From assembly GCA_964597315.1 (NCBI GenBank), contig CAZQXD010000001.1, positions 1-64,000 of the forward strand: a DNA stretch of 64,000 bases. The letters run 5' to 3'. The notes under the pieces were generated by a model. It was given only the letters and a program-made list of their open reading frames with translations, did no database searches and had not been told where the DNA came from. This DNA comes from CAZQXD01 sp964597315. Its GTDB lineage: Bacteria > Pseudomonadota > Gammaproteobacteria > Competibacterales > Competibacteraceae. The position numbers and the translations under genes are program-made. This document shows positions 51,201 to 61,182 of the stretch, in pieces (position 1 is the stretch's first letter; each line of letters starts with the position of its first letter).

Positions 51201-51950
51201 CTATTTCAATTTCAACAACTCGTCGTCCAGCCCATACCGGGCCACGTCGATCCGGTCGCCGCGTTGAGATACGAAATCGCCGGTCACCACCGGAAGCTGG
51301 AATGGAAAAAAGGCCGGGTTGTTCAACAACAGGCCCAGCGATCCTTTAGCTCCTGGGGTGGCGTGAAGCGCCGATTCGAACATCAAGATGGCCAAATCGG
51401 TGTCAGTCATGTTCACCGGGGTTGATTTTTCGTAGCAGCCCTTGGCTTCGGAATCCTTCAGGACTCCCCAGGCGACAAACGAGCGGATGACAAATCGCCC
51501 ATAGCGGCTAACGGTCTGCCGGTCGCCATATTGCTCCTTGATACGATTAATAATTTGCGTTTGGGTCACTTGATCCTGCAGGGTCAGCAAGCGGCCGGTC
51601 TGTCGCGCCACATTGAACCAGAACGGATAGACCGCCGAGATCATTCCCCAATGAACCGCCAGACTCATGGACGGGTGTTGCCGCAGAAACGCCAGCGACG
51701 CATCCCGAAAAGGGACCAGATCCGGATCGGCAGACACCCAGATTGTCATCAGATTATTGACGGCAAAGGTTCGGGTCTGAACGCTTCGCCCACCTTCGGA
51801 GCCGTTGCCTTTTCTGCCCGCAAGACACTCATGCAGCTCCTGGCGGATCGTCTTGGCGTCCAGTCCCGCCAGCATCAGGTTGGTAACTTTCTGCATCCAT
51901 TCAAAGCGGATCACCTGCTTGATACCGATGGCTTCATGCCTTTTACCCAT
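51201..51950 (-). CDS. Small terminal gene of the BREX-like operon (BrxA position)
   Basis: A 249-residue soluble protein. The N-terminus is helical (WMQKVTNLMLAGLDAKTIRQ), the middle has HWGMISAVYPFWFNVARQTG, and QIINRIKEQYGDRQTVSRYG followed by FVIRSFVAWGVLKD looks like a winged-helix-type segment. In type 3 BREX loci the last gene is brxA, of similar size, but I cannot confirm DUF1819 membership from sequence alone. The start overlaps the pglZ stop: TGATG with AGGGGG upstream, or GTG one codon earlier. The tight overlap shows that it belongs to the operon. Confidence 0.65.
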   Translation of the reverse strand: MGKRHEAIGIKQVIRFEWMQKVTNLMLAGLDAKTIRQELHECLAGRKGNGSEGGRSVQTRTFAVNNLMTIWVSADPDLVPFRDASLAFLRQHPSMSLAVHWGMISAVYPFWFNVARQTGRLLTLQDQVTQTQIINRIKEQYGDRQTVSRYGRFVIRSFVAWGVLKDSEAKGCYEKSTPVNMTDTDLAILMFESALHATPGAKGSLGLLLNNPAFFPFQLPVVTGDFVSQRGDRIDVARYGLDDELLKLK

Positions 51951-53944
51951 CACCGTGTCCCCCTTTCAAACTTCACAAGGGGCACGATGACTTCTTCGAT
52001 AGCGATACCGCCATGGCCGACGATGGCGTCTCCAGGGTTTACGAAAGCATCCCGTCCGCCGGCAACCAGCGGGAAATAGTCCGCCGGCAGGCCGACCGGT
52101 TGCCATTCGTGGGCAAACGTAAAGGCTTCGGCGACCTGGGTGCGCAACTCCGGGGTAGGGTAAACACGAACCCGCTCACCGCGCGTTTCGGCAATCACGC
52201 CTTCGGAGGGACGGCCCTTGCCGTCACATTCGATGTTGCCATGATCGGCCGTCAGCCAGACCTCATAGCCGTAGTCCAGTAGGTGTCCGATCAGCGCGGC
52301 CAGGAACCCACCCTGGCACCATTGCTTGATCTGGTTGTGCATCCCGGCCGAGCCGAGTTGCATGCCGTGCATGATCTTGTCGACCTTGTCCACCACCAGC
52401 CCCACTACTTTGGTCTTGCCGGGATGGATTGCGGCGTCGAGGACGTTGGAAGCATCACCGTCACCCAGGCCGCGTTGGTAAGCGATATCCAGCCGGGACA
52501 GGCCATGGCCTTCCCAGAACTGCTTCCAGAGTTTCTCTTCGCTATGGGTCGAGTTGATGGTTGACGGGAAATAGAGCGGCGGCTTGCCCGAGAAGATCGA
52601 TTGCCGCGATACCGAGGTCAGTGTTGGAATCCAGGCGAAAGTCGCGGATTCGCGCATAACCAGATTGGCGTCCTGCTTTTGCAGAAGCTGACGAATGGTC
52701 ACCCACTGATCCAGGGCAAGGCCATCGACCACAATCAACGCCGCACGGCTGCTACTGGAGTCCTCGATATTCCGAGCCAGACGGCGCGGCACATGGTGCA
52801 GCATGGCCGGATTGGTCGGCGGCAAGTTGATCAGACTGGAGTAGTGGCCAGCCAACCAACCGGCAAAGGTCGTGTTCAGCGCATCGCCGATTTCTCTGAG
52901 TCGGGTCTGATGCTCGGTGCTGTTGCCGCAATGAACCAGGGAAGACAGTTCAGCCCATTTCAATGCAAAGGCGGTCCAGTCCGAGTAACGGGCTTCTGCG
53001 GTGGGCAGCTCCTTTTCGACAAGGTCAAACAGGCGGGAAACACGAAGCGCTTCGTCATCCACACCGGCCATGGCGATGCCGCTTCGAACCCAGGACTCGG
53101 CATCCACTTCAATATGATCCCCATGGACCGGAGCAAGCTTTCCCTCGATAAACAGGTTGTCGATGTAAACCTTGATATCCTGGTGATCGAACGGCAGAAG
53201 GTCGGGGCCAGGATATTTGAGACTAACTTCAGGAGGGTCTTCCTTGATCTGATTCGCCTTGACCAATCTGGCAAGGAATACTGGCCAGCGTTCTTGGAGA
53301 AAGGCGAAGAAGGCCTCCTCGTCCGGCACGATTTCTGGGAGCGGCCAGGTCTTGAACCCATCATGACCATTGAGAACCTGGATGAGCCGCTCGGCCAGCA
53401 TCAACGGGAGCTGAAGCTTGCTGTAGTGCAGCCGGAGCAAGGCGCGAAGCAGCTCCACCTCGTTTACAATCAGTTCCGCGGCGATGCCGAACACATGACG
53501 GAGAATGAAATCCTTGGTGGCGTTGTCGCCCATGCGGTCCGGCGGCGACTTGCGCTGGGCCTCAAAAAGCGAATCCAGCAAGCTCCTGTCGAGCTTTTCA
53601 ATGACCGGATAGCTCAGGTTGGGAAAGAGATCCCCCAAGTTGAATGAAAGCTTGCGGCCCGCTTGGAGCAGGTCGTAGGGCAAGGATTCCAGCTCCGCAT
53701 CCTGCAAGCGGAGGACCACCACCAGATCGGTGTGCTCACCCCGGTCCCAGATCGAACGGTACTTGGACTCATAGGCGTATCTGAATTCGACCGGGTCACT
53801 GAACTCGATCAGGTCGAAGCCGCGCCCGCGAAGTTCTAAGGCCAGCTTTTCCTCGGTCAGCAGGCAATCCGGGTCCGCAACCAGGGTCAGCTTGCTGACG
53901 TTGGGTACAAAGTCGTTAAGGATGGCGTCTCGCCAACTACTCAT
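51950..53944 (-). CDS. pglZ: PglZ-domain protein of a BREX-like system
   Basis: A 664-residue protein. The C-terminal half is an alkaline-phosphatase-superfamily PglZ domain: first metal site in AALIVVDGLALDQWVTI, FAWIPTLTSVSRQSIFSG, and the metal motif WLTADHGNIECDGKGRPSEG. The N-terminal half is helical (NDFVPNVSKLTLVADPDCLL). PglZ is a signature gene of all BREX types. It overlaps the helicase gene upstream by four bases, and its stop overlaps the small terminal gene. Confidence 0.9.
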   Translation of the reverse strand: MSSWRDAILNDFVPNVSKLTLVADPDCLLTEEKLALELRGRGFDLIEFSDPVEFRYAYESKYRSIWDRGEHTDLVVVLRLQDAELESLPYDLLQAGRKLSFNLGDLFPNLSYPVIEKLDRSLLDSLFEAQRKSPPDRMGDNATKDFILRHVFGIAAELIVNEVELLRALLRLHYSKLQLPLMLAERLIQVLNGHDGFKTWPLPEIVPDEEAFFAFLQERWPVFLARLVKANQIKEDPPEVSLKYPGPDLLPFDHQDIKVYIDNLFIEGKLAPVHGDHIEVDAESWVRSGIAMAGVDDEALRVSRLFDLVEKELPTAEARYSDWTAFALKWAELSSLVHCGNSTEHQTRLREIGDALNTTFAGWLAGHYSSLINLPPTNPAMLHHVPRRLARNIEDSSSSRAALIVVDGLALDQWVTIRQLLQKQDANLVMRESATFAWIPTLTSVSRQSIFSGKPPLYFPSTINSTHSEEKLWKQFWEGHGLSRLDIAYQRGLGDGDASNVLDAAIHPGKTKVVGLVVDKVDKIMHGMQLGSAGMHNQIKQWCQGGFLAALIGHLLDYGYEVWLTADHGNIECDGKGRPSEGVIAETRGERVRVYPTPELRTQVAEAFTFAHEWQPVGLPADYFPLVAGGRDAFVNPGDAIVGHGGIAIEEVIVPLVKFERGTR

Positions 53945-56853
53945 TGAGCGCCTCCTTTGACAATCCGCAGCATCAGCAGCGGCCGGATTTCCGGCACGAT
54001 CTGCCTCGCCGATTGCAGTTCATGCCGCCATTCGGATGCGTCAGCAATGCAACGGGACAACCTGAATTGCCGTACCTCCGGCAATCCAACCCGTTCGATG
54101 GCCTTGCGGCGCGAGGCAAAGGAAACGATGCCACGTTCCTCCTCGCGAGCCACAGAGGCGAGATGCGCCTGCTGTAATGCGTCGAACAACTCCTGTCCGG
54201 CCTGTTCGGCAGCAATCTGCAAGCGCTCATGGGCGATGATGGATTCGTCCTGGCCGAGGGTGGCCTGCACCTGGGTTTCCGCAGTCTGCAGCGCATCCCA
54301 GATATGCCTGGCCGTGGGCAGAAACAGTTTGCCTTCCTCGCTCACGAACACACTGACATATCCCCGCCGCACCATGGGGATGCGTAGGAGTTGTGTCTTC
54401 TGGTGCATCCCGGCCTGAAGGCGTATCTCAAAGAGCCCCCAGAGTCCGGAAATGTTGGCTGGCAACCCGCTCACGCTTACGCAAGGCAATGGCTGGCCCG
54501 CCGCGATCTGCGGCAGGTTCAGGGCCAGCCCACGGACACGACTGTTTTCAAGATTGAGCAGGGTGGCGTCGGTCAGGCGATCCGCTTCCCGGGCGTTGAA
54601 CACAGCTTTGCGGTGTTCCTGGCCATCCGGCCAATTCAGATCCCACCAGGAGCGCTTACGGCTGGCCGCACCGCCGTGCGAGTTGAGGTAGCCGACCGTC
54701 ATCCGTTCCACCCAATGGGGCAGCGGATGGGAACGCAGACGCTCAGCCGCCTGCACATCCGGCTCTTCGGAGATGCCATAGATGGCGGAGGACTCGCGCA
54801 CCTGCTGAATTTCATCGCGAAGCCGAGCCACCGTGTGATCGACGGAGGTTTCTATACCGTCAGGATTGAGGATGGCCGAGGCGAACACATCCTCGAACAG
54901 CTCACCGGCTTGGGCGGAGTCGAGTACGTCGCCGGTCTTGTCGATGCCGAACTCGTCGAAAATTACCGAGAGCTTCTGCTCCAGCACTTCGCGGACGCGG
55001 AACTCGACCGAGTCCTCAAACACGAAGTTGATTGCCCGCACCTTCTTGGGCTGCCCGATACGGTCCACACGACCGATTCGCTGTTCCAGCCGCATCGGGT
55101 TCCAGGGGATGTCGTAGTTGATGATGACATGGGCGAACTGCAGGTTCAGACCCTCACCGCCCGCATCGGTGGAGACCAATACGCGGTGCGATTTGCGGAA
55201 GGCATCCTGGGCCTGCTTACGTTCCTCCATATCCATGGAGCCGTTCAGGGTGACGACCGAGATCCCTCGGTCTTCCAGAAACTCCTTCAGCATCTGCTGG
55301 GTGGGTACGAACTCAGTGAAGATCAACACCTTCAGGTCCGGCTCGTTTTCCTCGGCCTGCAGCTCGTAGATCCACTCGATCAACGCCTCGGCCTTGGCGT
55401 CCGGTCCAGCTTGTTCGCAGCGAACCGCCGCATCGAGCAGGGTCTCGACATGGCTGCCTTCGCTCTGCAGAGCCGACACATGGGATTTCAGCAGCTCATC
55501 GAGCAGCTCCTGGCCGTCCATGTCGTAGAGCTCGGCCATTTCATCGTCTGGGCTTTCCGATCCCTCCGTGCCGTTTTCCAGCTCCGCCAGGCGCAGGCTG
55601 GCCTGCTGTTCGCCTTCCTTGAGCGCGGCAAGTCGCCGTTCCAGCGTGGTGCGGATCGCCCGGGTGCTTGAGACCACCAGGCGCTGCATCAGGATCATCA
55701 GGAAGCCGATGTGGCGTTTCTTCTCGCGCAGGGCCTGGTTGTAACCCTCGCGCACGTAGTCGGTCACCGCTTCGTAAAGAAGCTGTTGCAGGTGATGACG
55801 GCTCTCCCAGGCCACCGGGGCCATCTGCGTGCGCCGGGGTTTGAAGAGCGGCTTGCCGTCGGCATCGATGGCCTTGCGCTTTTCGGTGCGGATAACATAC
55901 GGGGCCACCCGCTCACGAGAGACGCTGTCCATGTCCGGGAAGGCGTCGTCATCCAGCAGGTTCATCAAGCGATGGAAGGCATCGGTCTTACCTTGGTGGG
56001 GCGTAGCCGAAAGGAGCAGCACATAGGGCGCGGCCTCCGCCAGCCCCTTGCCGAGTTTGTAGCGGGCGACCTGATCTGTGCTGCCGCCCAGGCGGTGCGC
56101 TTCGTCCACCACCACCAGATCCCAACCGGCGGTAATCAGATCTTCGAACCGGCTGCGGTTGTAGTCGGCAACGCGCTCTGCGGTCCAACCGCGCCGCTTG
56201 TCCATGGGTTTGACCGAATCCAGGGAGACGATGACCTGATCAAACATCGACCAGGCTGAGCTCCGGTGATCCGCGCTCTTTTCAAATTGGGGAGCCAGGC
56301 GCTGCAAGGTGCCGATGTCGTCGCCCAGCACAAGCTGGAACTGCTCGTTGAAATGGGTCTGCATTTCCGCAACCCACTGGGTGGCGATGCCTTTGGGAGA
56401 GACGACCAGGATTCGCCGAACCAGCCCGCGCAGTTTGAGCTCACGCATGACCAGACCGGCCTCGATGGTCTTACCGAGACCCACCTCGTCGGCCAGCAGG
56501 TAGCGCACGCGGTCGCCGGAGATGGCCCGGGACAAGGCGTGGATCTGGTGCGGTAGCGGAATGACGTTGGACTCCATGGGAGCCAGCAGCACATGGCCCT
56601 CGGTGGCGCTGGTGGAGCCTTCAAGCACCTCGGCCACCTTGGCTGCGGCGGCCACATAGGCAATGCGCCCGGCCTCGATCTCCGGCTGCAGGTCGGCAAT
56701 CAGCGGCCGCAATGCGGAGCGGGGCACGCGCACCACCGCGTCCTGGTTCGGCAACCAGACACGGCAAACCGTTTGTCCCCACAAGGTCTGTTCTTCGATG
56801 ACTTTGCAGGCGCTGTTATGAACGGTGCTGTATTGCCATATGGAGCTATTCAT
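53941..56853 (-). CDS. SNF2/DEAD-type helicase of the BREX-like operon (BrxHII-like)
   Basis: A 970-residue superfamily 2 ATPase. Walker A is LLADEVGLGKTIEAGLVMRE, the DEAH box is LVVVDEAHRLGGSTDQVARY, motif III LLLSATPHQGKTDAFHRL, and the C-terminal helicase lobe has LNGSMDMEERKQAQDAFR, LVSTDAGGEGLNLQFA and RLEQRIGRVDRIGQ. HepA/RapA-like architecture matches BrxHII of type 3 BREX. I chose the ATG at 56853 over the TTG two codons earlier, with GAGGAG upstream. It overlaps the 505-residue gene by eight bases and pglZ by four. Confidence 0.87.
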   Translation of the reverse strand: MNSSIWQYSTVHNSACKVIEEQTLWGQTVCRVWLPNQDAVVRVPRSALRPLIADLQPEIEAGRIAYVAAAAKVAEVLEGSTSATEGHVLLAPMESNVIPLPHQIHALSRAISGDRVRYLLADEVGLGKTIEAGLVMRELKLRGLVRRILVVSPKGIATQWVAEMQTHFNEQFQLVLGDDIGTLQRLAPQFEKSADHRSSAWSMFDQVIVSLDSVKPMDKRRGWTAERVADYNRSRFEDLITAGWDLVVVDEAHRLGGSTDQVARYKLGKGLAEAAPYVLLLSATPHQGKTDAFHRLMNLLDDDAFPDMDSVSRERVAPYVIRTEKRKAIDADGKPLFKPRRTQMAPVAWESRHHLQQLLYEAVTDYVREGYNQALREKKRHIGFLMILMQRLVVSSTRAIRTTLERRLAALKEGEQQASLRLAELENGTEGSESPDDEMAELYDMDGQELLDELLKSHVSALQSEGSHVETLLDAAVRCEQAGPDAKAEALIEWIYELQAEENEPDLKVLIFTEFVPTQQMLKEFLEDRGISVVTLNGSMDMEERKQAQDAFRKSHRVLVSTDAGGEGLNLQFAHVIINYDIPWNPMRLEQRIGRVDRIGQPKKVRAINFVFEDSVEFRVREVLEQKLSVIFDEFGIDKTGDVLDSAQAGELFEDVFASAILNPDGIETSVDHTVARLRDEIQQVRESSAIYGISEEPDVQAAERLRSHPLPHWVERMTVGYLNSHGGAASRKRSWWDLNWPDGQEHRKAVFNAREADRLTDATLLNLENSRVRGLALNLPQIAAGQPLPCVSVSGLPANISGLWGLFEIRLQAGMHQKTQLLRIPMVRRGYVSVFVSEEGKLFLPTARHIWDALQTAETQVQATLGQDESIIAHERLQIAAEQAGQELFDALQQAHLASVAREEERGIVSFASRRKAIERVGLPEVRQFRLSRCIADASEWRHELQSARQIVPEIRPLLMLRIVKGGAQ

Positions 56854-58363
56854 CCTCAACTAGCTCCTCAGGTTCGATTTCAGGTAGGATTAACGAAGAA
56901 AGTACTGGAAGGTGGACCCCATGCTGAGTACGGATCAAGTCAATTTGACCGACAAAGGTTCGGAATGCCGACCCTTTGTCATCAAACCAGACAACATTTT
57001 GGTCGCCGTCAATAATCCCCTTTATGGCCACTTCAAATTCGGGGGGGAGCATGGAAGGATTGGAAGAAATTAGACTATTTGCCGCATCAAATAACTGAAC
57101 AAGGTCATCAGGGAAATCTTCCGAGCACTCTTCGAAAAACCGCTCCGATTTTTTGAGTAGATGAACCTTTAAGATGTCCGACCAATCAGAGCACATCAAG
57201 AAGAGGTCGCTTACATTTTCCTCCCGCCAATCGCTCTCGATGAGTTCATCAACGAATCGCGTGATCTCCTCGGATTCTTGCATGAAGAGATCACCAGATA
57301 CCAACCATGCAACACCCTTGAAAATCTGTTGCCGATGTTGATCATCCTTCATTGCCTCTGTGATAAGAGACAATATTTCTGACCTCCTACGGAAGATTAA
57401 AACCGGATGCTGAGAGAGGTGTTCAGCTATAAGCGAAAAGCGTTCTTTAAAAAGATCTTGGTCTTCAACCTCAAAATCGCATAAGGCGCAAAGGTTTCCA
57501 TAGGAATCAAATTCGAATGAATCGATTCTCCCCGTTTTGAGCGCGTCTCTTAGATGTGCTTTCGCCTGACTTCTGGAATGGCCATCCCAAAGATTATCCC
57601 TTTCATCAATTCCAACGAAAACTGAAAACAGAGTCCTGTCAATTGATTCTATTGGCTGGAATTTTTGGGATATTTTCAGCGCAAGTTCATCTGATGAGCT
57701 GTTGATTAATTCTTTGAAAAAGCGAAACGCATTCTGTTTCCACTGAAGGCTTACGCCACTTCGCACATGGTCGGCAGAACAAGCTGCGAACTGTGGCCGA
57801 ATTCGTTCCGGCACCTTTCCAAAGTAATAACGGCATGCTTCCTGGACGCGATTTTTGTCGGTAAACAGATGCCTATCATCGAGTTTTGATTGAACGAACT
57901 GCCTAACAAATGACATGCCCCTATATCCGTCTCGGCACAAGACGGTTTGAGAACAGATATGAAAGATGTTGCGCACCGCTTCCGCAGAGGGAATTACACC
58001 TGTTGGATGCGCACATTTAGACCGAGTGTCTCGAGCAAAACGTAGGCACTTTTCTTCGTAATCATCAAACAGCTCGCATTTCTTTGCCTGTACAATAAGG
58101 TTTTCCTCATAGCACGCTTGCCCCACAACACTTCGAAGGTCATTTCGGGCTTGTTGAGCTACGCCGTCTCCTTCATTTGCCAGATCATCGATTCTACGAT
58201 AAAGGCAGTCCGCCGTTACGCACCAAGCCAAAATCACCGCAGCCCGGTGAGACCCAATCTGATAACACCGAATTGCCTCATTGAACATGGCGCGATCATC
58301 TTGGCTAACAATCTGGTCGCACACATGATCCAGATCCAGGAATTTGCGCTCCTCCGTAATCAT
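56846..58363 (-). CDS. Unrecognised 505-residue protein embedded in the BREX-like operon
   Basis: I cannot assign a family. It is a soluble, mostly helical protein with no signal peptide. Residues about 25-60 (EAIRCYQIGSHRAAVILAWC) followed by a long helix and EKCLRFARDTRSKCAHPTGV could be a HEPN-like helical bundle: this RxxxxH-like RDTRSKCAH arrangement is suggestive but unproven. Later parts are acidic and cysteine-dotted (CALCDFEVEDQDLFKERFSL). The ATG overlaps the methylase stop (ATGA) and its end overlaps the helicase start, so it is translationally locked into the operon between methylase and helicase. It is AT-richer than the helicase. It is not part of the standard type 3 gene list that I know. 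Confidence 0.75.
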   Translation of the reverse strand: MITEERKFLDLDHVCDQIVSQDDRAMFNEAIRCYQIGSHRAAVILAWCVTADCLYRRIDDLANEGDGVAQQARNDLRSVVGQACYEENLIVQAKKCELFDDYEEKCLRFARDTRSKCAHPTGVIPSAEAVRNIFHICSQTVLCRDGYRGMSFVRQFVQSKLDDRHLFTDKNRVQEACRYYFGKVPERIRPQFAACSADHVRSGVSLQWKQNAFRFFKELINSSSDELALKISQKFQPIESIDRTLFSVFVGIDERDNLWDGHSRSQAKAHLRDALKTGRIDSFEFDSYGNLCALCDFEVEDQDLFKERFSLIAEHLSQHPVLIFRRRSEILSLITEAMKDDQHRQQIFKGVAWLVSGDLFMQESEEITRFVDELIESDWREENVSDLFLMCSDWSDILKVHLLKKSERFFEECSEDFPDDLVQLFDAANSLISSNPSMLPPEFEVAIKGIIDGDQNVVWFDDKGSAFRTFVGQIDLIRTQHGVHLPVLSSLILPEIEPEELVEDE

Positions 58364-61167
58364 GAAATCTCGCCGCCACTTCGAGTGATTGCCTGGTCAT
58401 ACCACATGAGCAGCTTCGGATCTTCCTCAAGAACATTCGACGGAATCTTTTCCGCCACCTCAATGATGGCTTTGTATGCTTCAGGCGTTCGTAGCTGCCA
58501 TAAGCTCTTAAAACCTGCCCGGACAGCCTCCAACCGGAAGACCTTAAGCTTTTTCTTGACTTGTTTGTACTCCTCAAATTCTTTTAGCAGGGCCTTCTCA
58601 CGAAGCTTCTCCAAGTCGCCTGCCTTATTAGGGTCAGGCACATACCAGCGATCCCGCGCCTTCATTACTAAAGCCGGATCATCTTTTGGGCGATTCCTTA
58701 ACTCGGGCCAGTTGGTTGATAAGTAACTGTGAATCTGACTTGGAACCTCGCCGCGACCATCGAATCGCAAAAAGTTTTGTTCCAACAAAGTTGAGAGCTC
58801 GAGGGCTTTCTCGTTTTTGCTCCAACCTCCGATTTCTTTGAGAAATTGAGGATGAAGATCTTGGAAGGTCTGCGGCTTTTCACGCAGCAGGCTTCTGAGC
58901 CACTCGATTGCCGAAGATTCATCAAAGACAAAAAGGGAGCGCTGCACCAAACGTTCAACAGTAAGACGTTTCTTGTCATACTCGGCCGCTTGCTCAGGCA
59001 GGAAAAACATACCATCTCGTTCGGCATATCTCTGCCTCAGTCCAAGTTGAAATTCTTGGCTGGAGATAGGAACTGGGTAACCTTTGCGAACGTAATAGGC
59101 CACCATCTGATCAAATAAAATGCGTGGGTCACGCTCTGGAACAATAATTAATTCCCCGGCCAACTTTTTAATTATAGGGAGATATCTAAGATGTGTTCTG
59201 ACAAAGTCCCAAACGCCATCTTCCGTATTTGCCTCAGAAGGAAATCTTTCTTCAAAGCCACCATTCGGCTTGTATGCCGAAATAACCAAGTCCTGTTTTA
59301 CCGCAGTCGGGGTAGTTACAGCCTTGAAACTCCCTTTTTTCTTGTCAAGGGCAGATACATTGGCAACGATGAATCCAGCTTCAGCCATCGCGCTTTGGAT
59401 GTTATTCCAAACACTTGCTTTTGTATTCGAAAATTCAACGGTCATCCAACGACCAGGCTTCAGCAATTCAAAGGCCCTTCTAAAAGCCAAAGACATTAGT
59501 TTGCGATATTCATCAGCACCTTTGTTTTGTACACTGTTTTCAATAGCTTCTTTTTCATTGTTCGTTTTTACGGCAAGCCATTCTTCCCAAAGTAAAGCTA
59601 GCTCTGAATACATAATATTCGAACCAAATGGAGGGTCGATAAATACATAATCAAGCACATTGCTAATTTCATCTCTAAAATTTGTAGCTGAAGAGGTGGA
59701 TATTAAACTCTGCCTTGAGGTAAAAGGAGATCCGGATTTACTTCTATCTCTTATCGCACTTTTCATTTGCTCAATAATATTGAGCTCCTTGATTAGGGAT
59801 GGAACATACAGAGTCCCAGACTGAGGTCCACCACCTGCGCCCCAAACACCAGACTGATAAGTAAAGCGGTATCTTTTAGTAATCTGACCAGATACTTTTG
59901 TTAATACAAGCCGTAAGGCTGGGGTCGAACATTTACTCAGATATGATGCAAGAGCACAAAGGTTTCTATTTGAATAAAAATGGTGTAAATGAGTAATGCC
60001 GTGTGAACGTATTGGCTGTGATGTATTAAATCCGTCGGGCAAAATTGAAACAGGGAACCAGTGAGGAATCTGCATGTTCTCTGTCTTATCAATATTCAAA
60101 AGATCTGCTTCATCTGGCCGTTTCTCAAAACGACTGCCCCCGATTGAGTAGCTTATTTTAACAGGGGCCTGTTTAGCTTGACGGAGAGTCTCCTTCAGGT
60201 GTGGGTCATATTTCGTGATCCATGACCTTTCCATATTTCGCTTAGTAAGTTCAGACCGGCAATGTGGGCAAGGGAATTTATCACTGACTGTTCCTTCTTC
60301 TTTATTTACTGCCGAGTCCCAAAAAATTACTTCACCAAGACACTCTTGACAGACAAAAACATCCGACCATACAGTATAGATTATTTTTCCTGTTCGCCCA
60401 TCTGAATGCTTAGTTTCAAACATCCATGTGCATTCTTTCTCTACCTCTTTCAAAATTCGTTTAGCTTCTTTTTCAAAAGCAGTTACATTCAATGGTGTAT
60501 TATAGTTATATGAAATAAATCCAGCAGCCGGTGATAAATCATTCAATACGGCCTTCCGGGTTCCAATTTTCGAAAATGGCACCCATGATTTTTTGCCATT
60601 GTCTTCAACTTCTTCACGGAGAATGCTCCCATCAGGTTTCACCTGATAGCCGAGCGAAGCCACCGCATCACGATCGCCGCACATTTGTGCTGCAACTCCA
60701 GTCATCCCTGTGCCACAAAAACCATCAAAAACAATGTCACCCGGCTCTGTGTAATGCAGGATGTAGCGCATAATAGCCTTATGCGGCACTTTTGTTGGAT
60801 AAGGATGCATCCTATAGAAGGGATCATATTTGCCTTCCCCAACATCTGACGCGAATGGTTCCCTATGGTAAGAGGAACCTTCTAATGACTCAGGTTTTTC
60901 AGCCTCCCAATCGGCAATAAAATCGGATATCCACGGGTTTGGACAGGCGGTATAGTAAGGCGGGTCGCTCAGATTCAGGATATCCTCGTCGCTGCCGATG
61001 GGAAATCCTTCGATCTTGCGGAATTCCGGGTCTTGGAGTTTTTTGCGCAACTCCTCTATAAAGTGGGCGCGGCGAGCCTCATCATTTTCGAACTCACGTC
61101 CAAGACACTTTACGGGTCCGCTTTTCTTTTCCTCGCTGTCGAGGTCAAACAGCATGTTGTCGCTCAT
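58360..61167 (-). CDS. DNA adenine methyltransferase of the BREX-like operon (PglXI-like)
   Basis: A 935-residue methylase. An SAM site is in GDIVFDGFCGTGMTGVAAQM, and the catalytic motif is VFIDPPFGSNIMYSELALLW (DPPF type, N6-adenine or N4-cytosine). A zinc-ribbon-like insert with paired cysteines lies between them (VFVCQECLGEVIFWD and FPCPHCRSEL). The C-terminal third is helical and probably holds target recognition or partner contacts. In BREX the methylase marks host DNA. The ATG at 61167 has AAGGAT upstream. Base composition is clearly AT-rich, unlike the right-hand genes of the operon, suggesting a different recent source or module exchange. Confidence 0.87.
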   Translation of the reverse strand: MSDNMLFDLDSEEKKSGPVKCLGREFENDEARRAHFIEELRKKLQDPEFRKIEGFPIGSDEDILNLSDPPYYTACPNPWISDFIADWEAEKPESLEGSSYHREPFASDVGEGKYDPFYRMHPYPTKVPHKAIMRYILHYTEPGDIVFDGFCGTGMTGVAAQMCGDRDAVASLGYQVKPDGSILREEVEDNGKKSWVPFSKIGTRKAVLNDLSPAAGFISYNYNTPLNVTAFEKEAKRILKEVEKECTWMFETKHSDGRTGKIIYTVWSDVFVCQECLGEVIFWDSAVNKEEGTVSDKFPCPHCRSELTKRNMERSWITKYDPHLKETLRQAKQAPVKISYSIGGSRFEKRPDEADLLNIDKTENMQIPHWFPVSILPDGFNTSQPIRSHGITHLHHFYSNRNLCALASYLSKCSTPALRLVLTKVSGQITKRYRFTYQSGVWGAGGGPQSGTLYVPSLIKELNIIEQMKSAIRDRSKSGSPFTSRQSLISTSSATNFRDEISNVLDYVFIDPPFGSNIMYSELALLWEEWLAVKTNNEKEAIENSVQNKGADEYRKLMSLAFRRAFELLKPGRWMTVEFSNTKASVWNNIQSAMAEAGFIVANVSALDKKKGSFKAVTTPTAVKQDLVISAYKPNGGFEERFPSEANTEDGVWDFVRTHLRYLPIIKKLAGELIIVPERDPRILFDQMVAYYVRKGYPVPISSQEFQLGLRQRYAERDGMFFLPEQAAEYDKKRLTVERLVQRSLFVFDESSAIEWLRSLLREKPQTFQDLHPQFLKEIGGWSKNEKALELSTLLEQNFLRFDGRGEVPSQIHSYLSTNWPELRNRPKDDPALVMKARDRWYVPDPNKAGDLEKLREKALLKEFEEYKQVKKKLKVFRLEAVRAGFKSLWQLRTPEAYKAIIEVAEKIPSNVLEEDPKLLMWYDQAITRSGGEIS

Positions 61168-61182
61168 ATTTAAATCCTTTGG

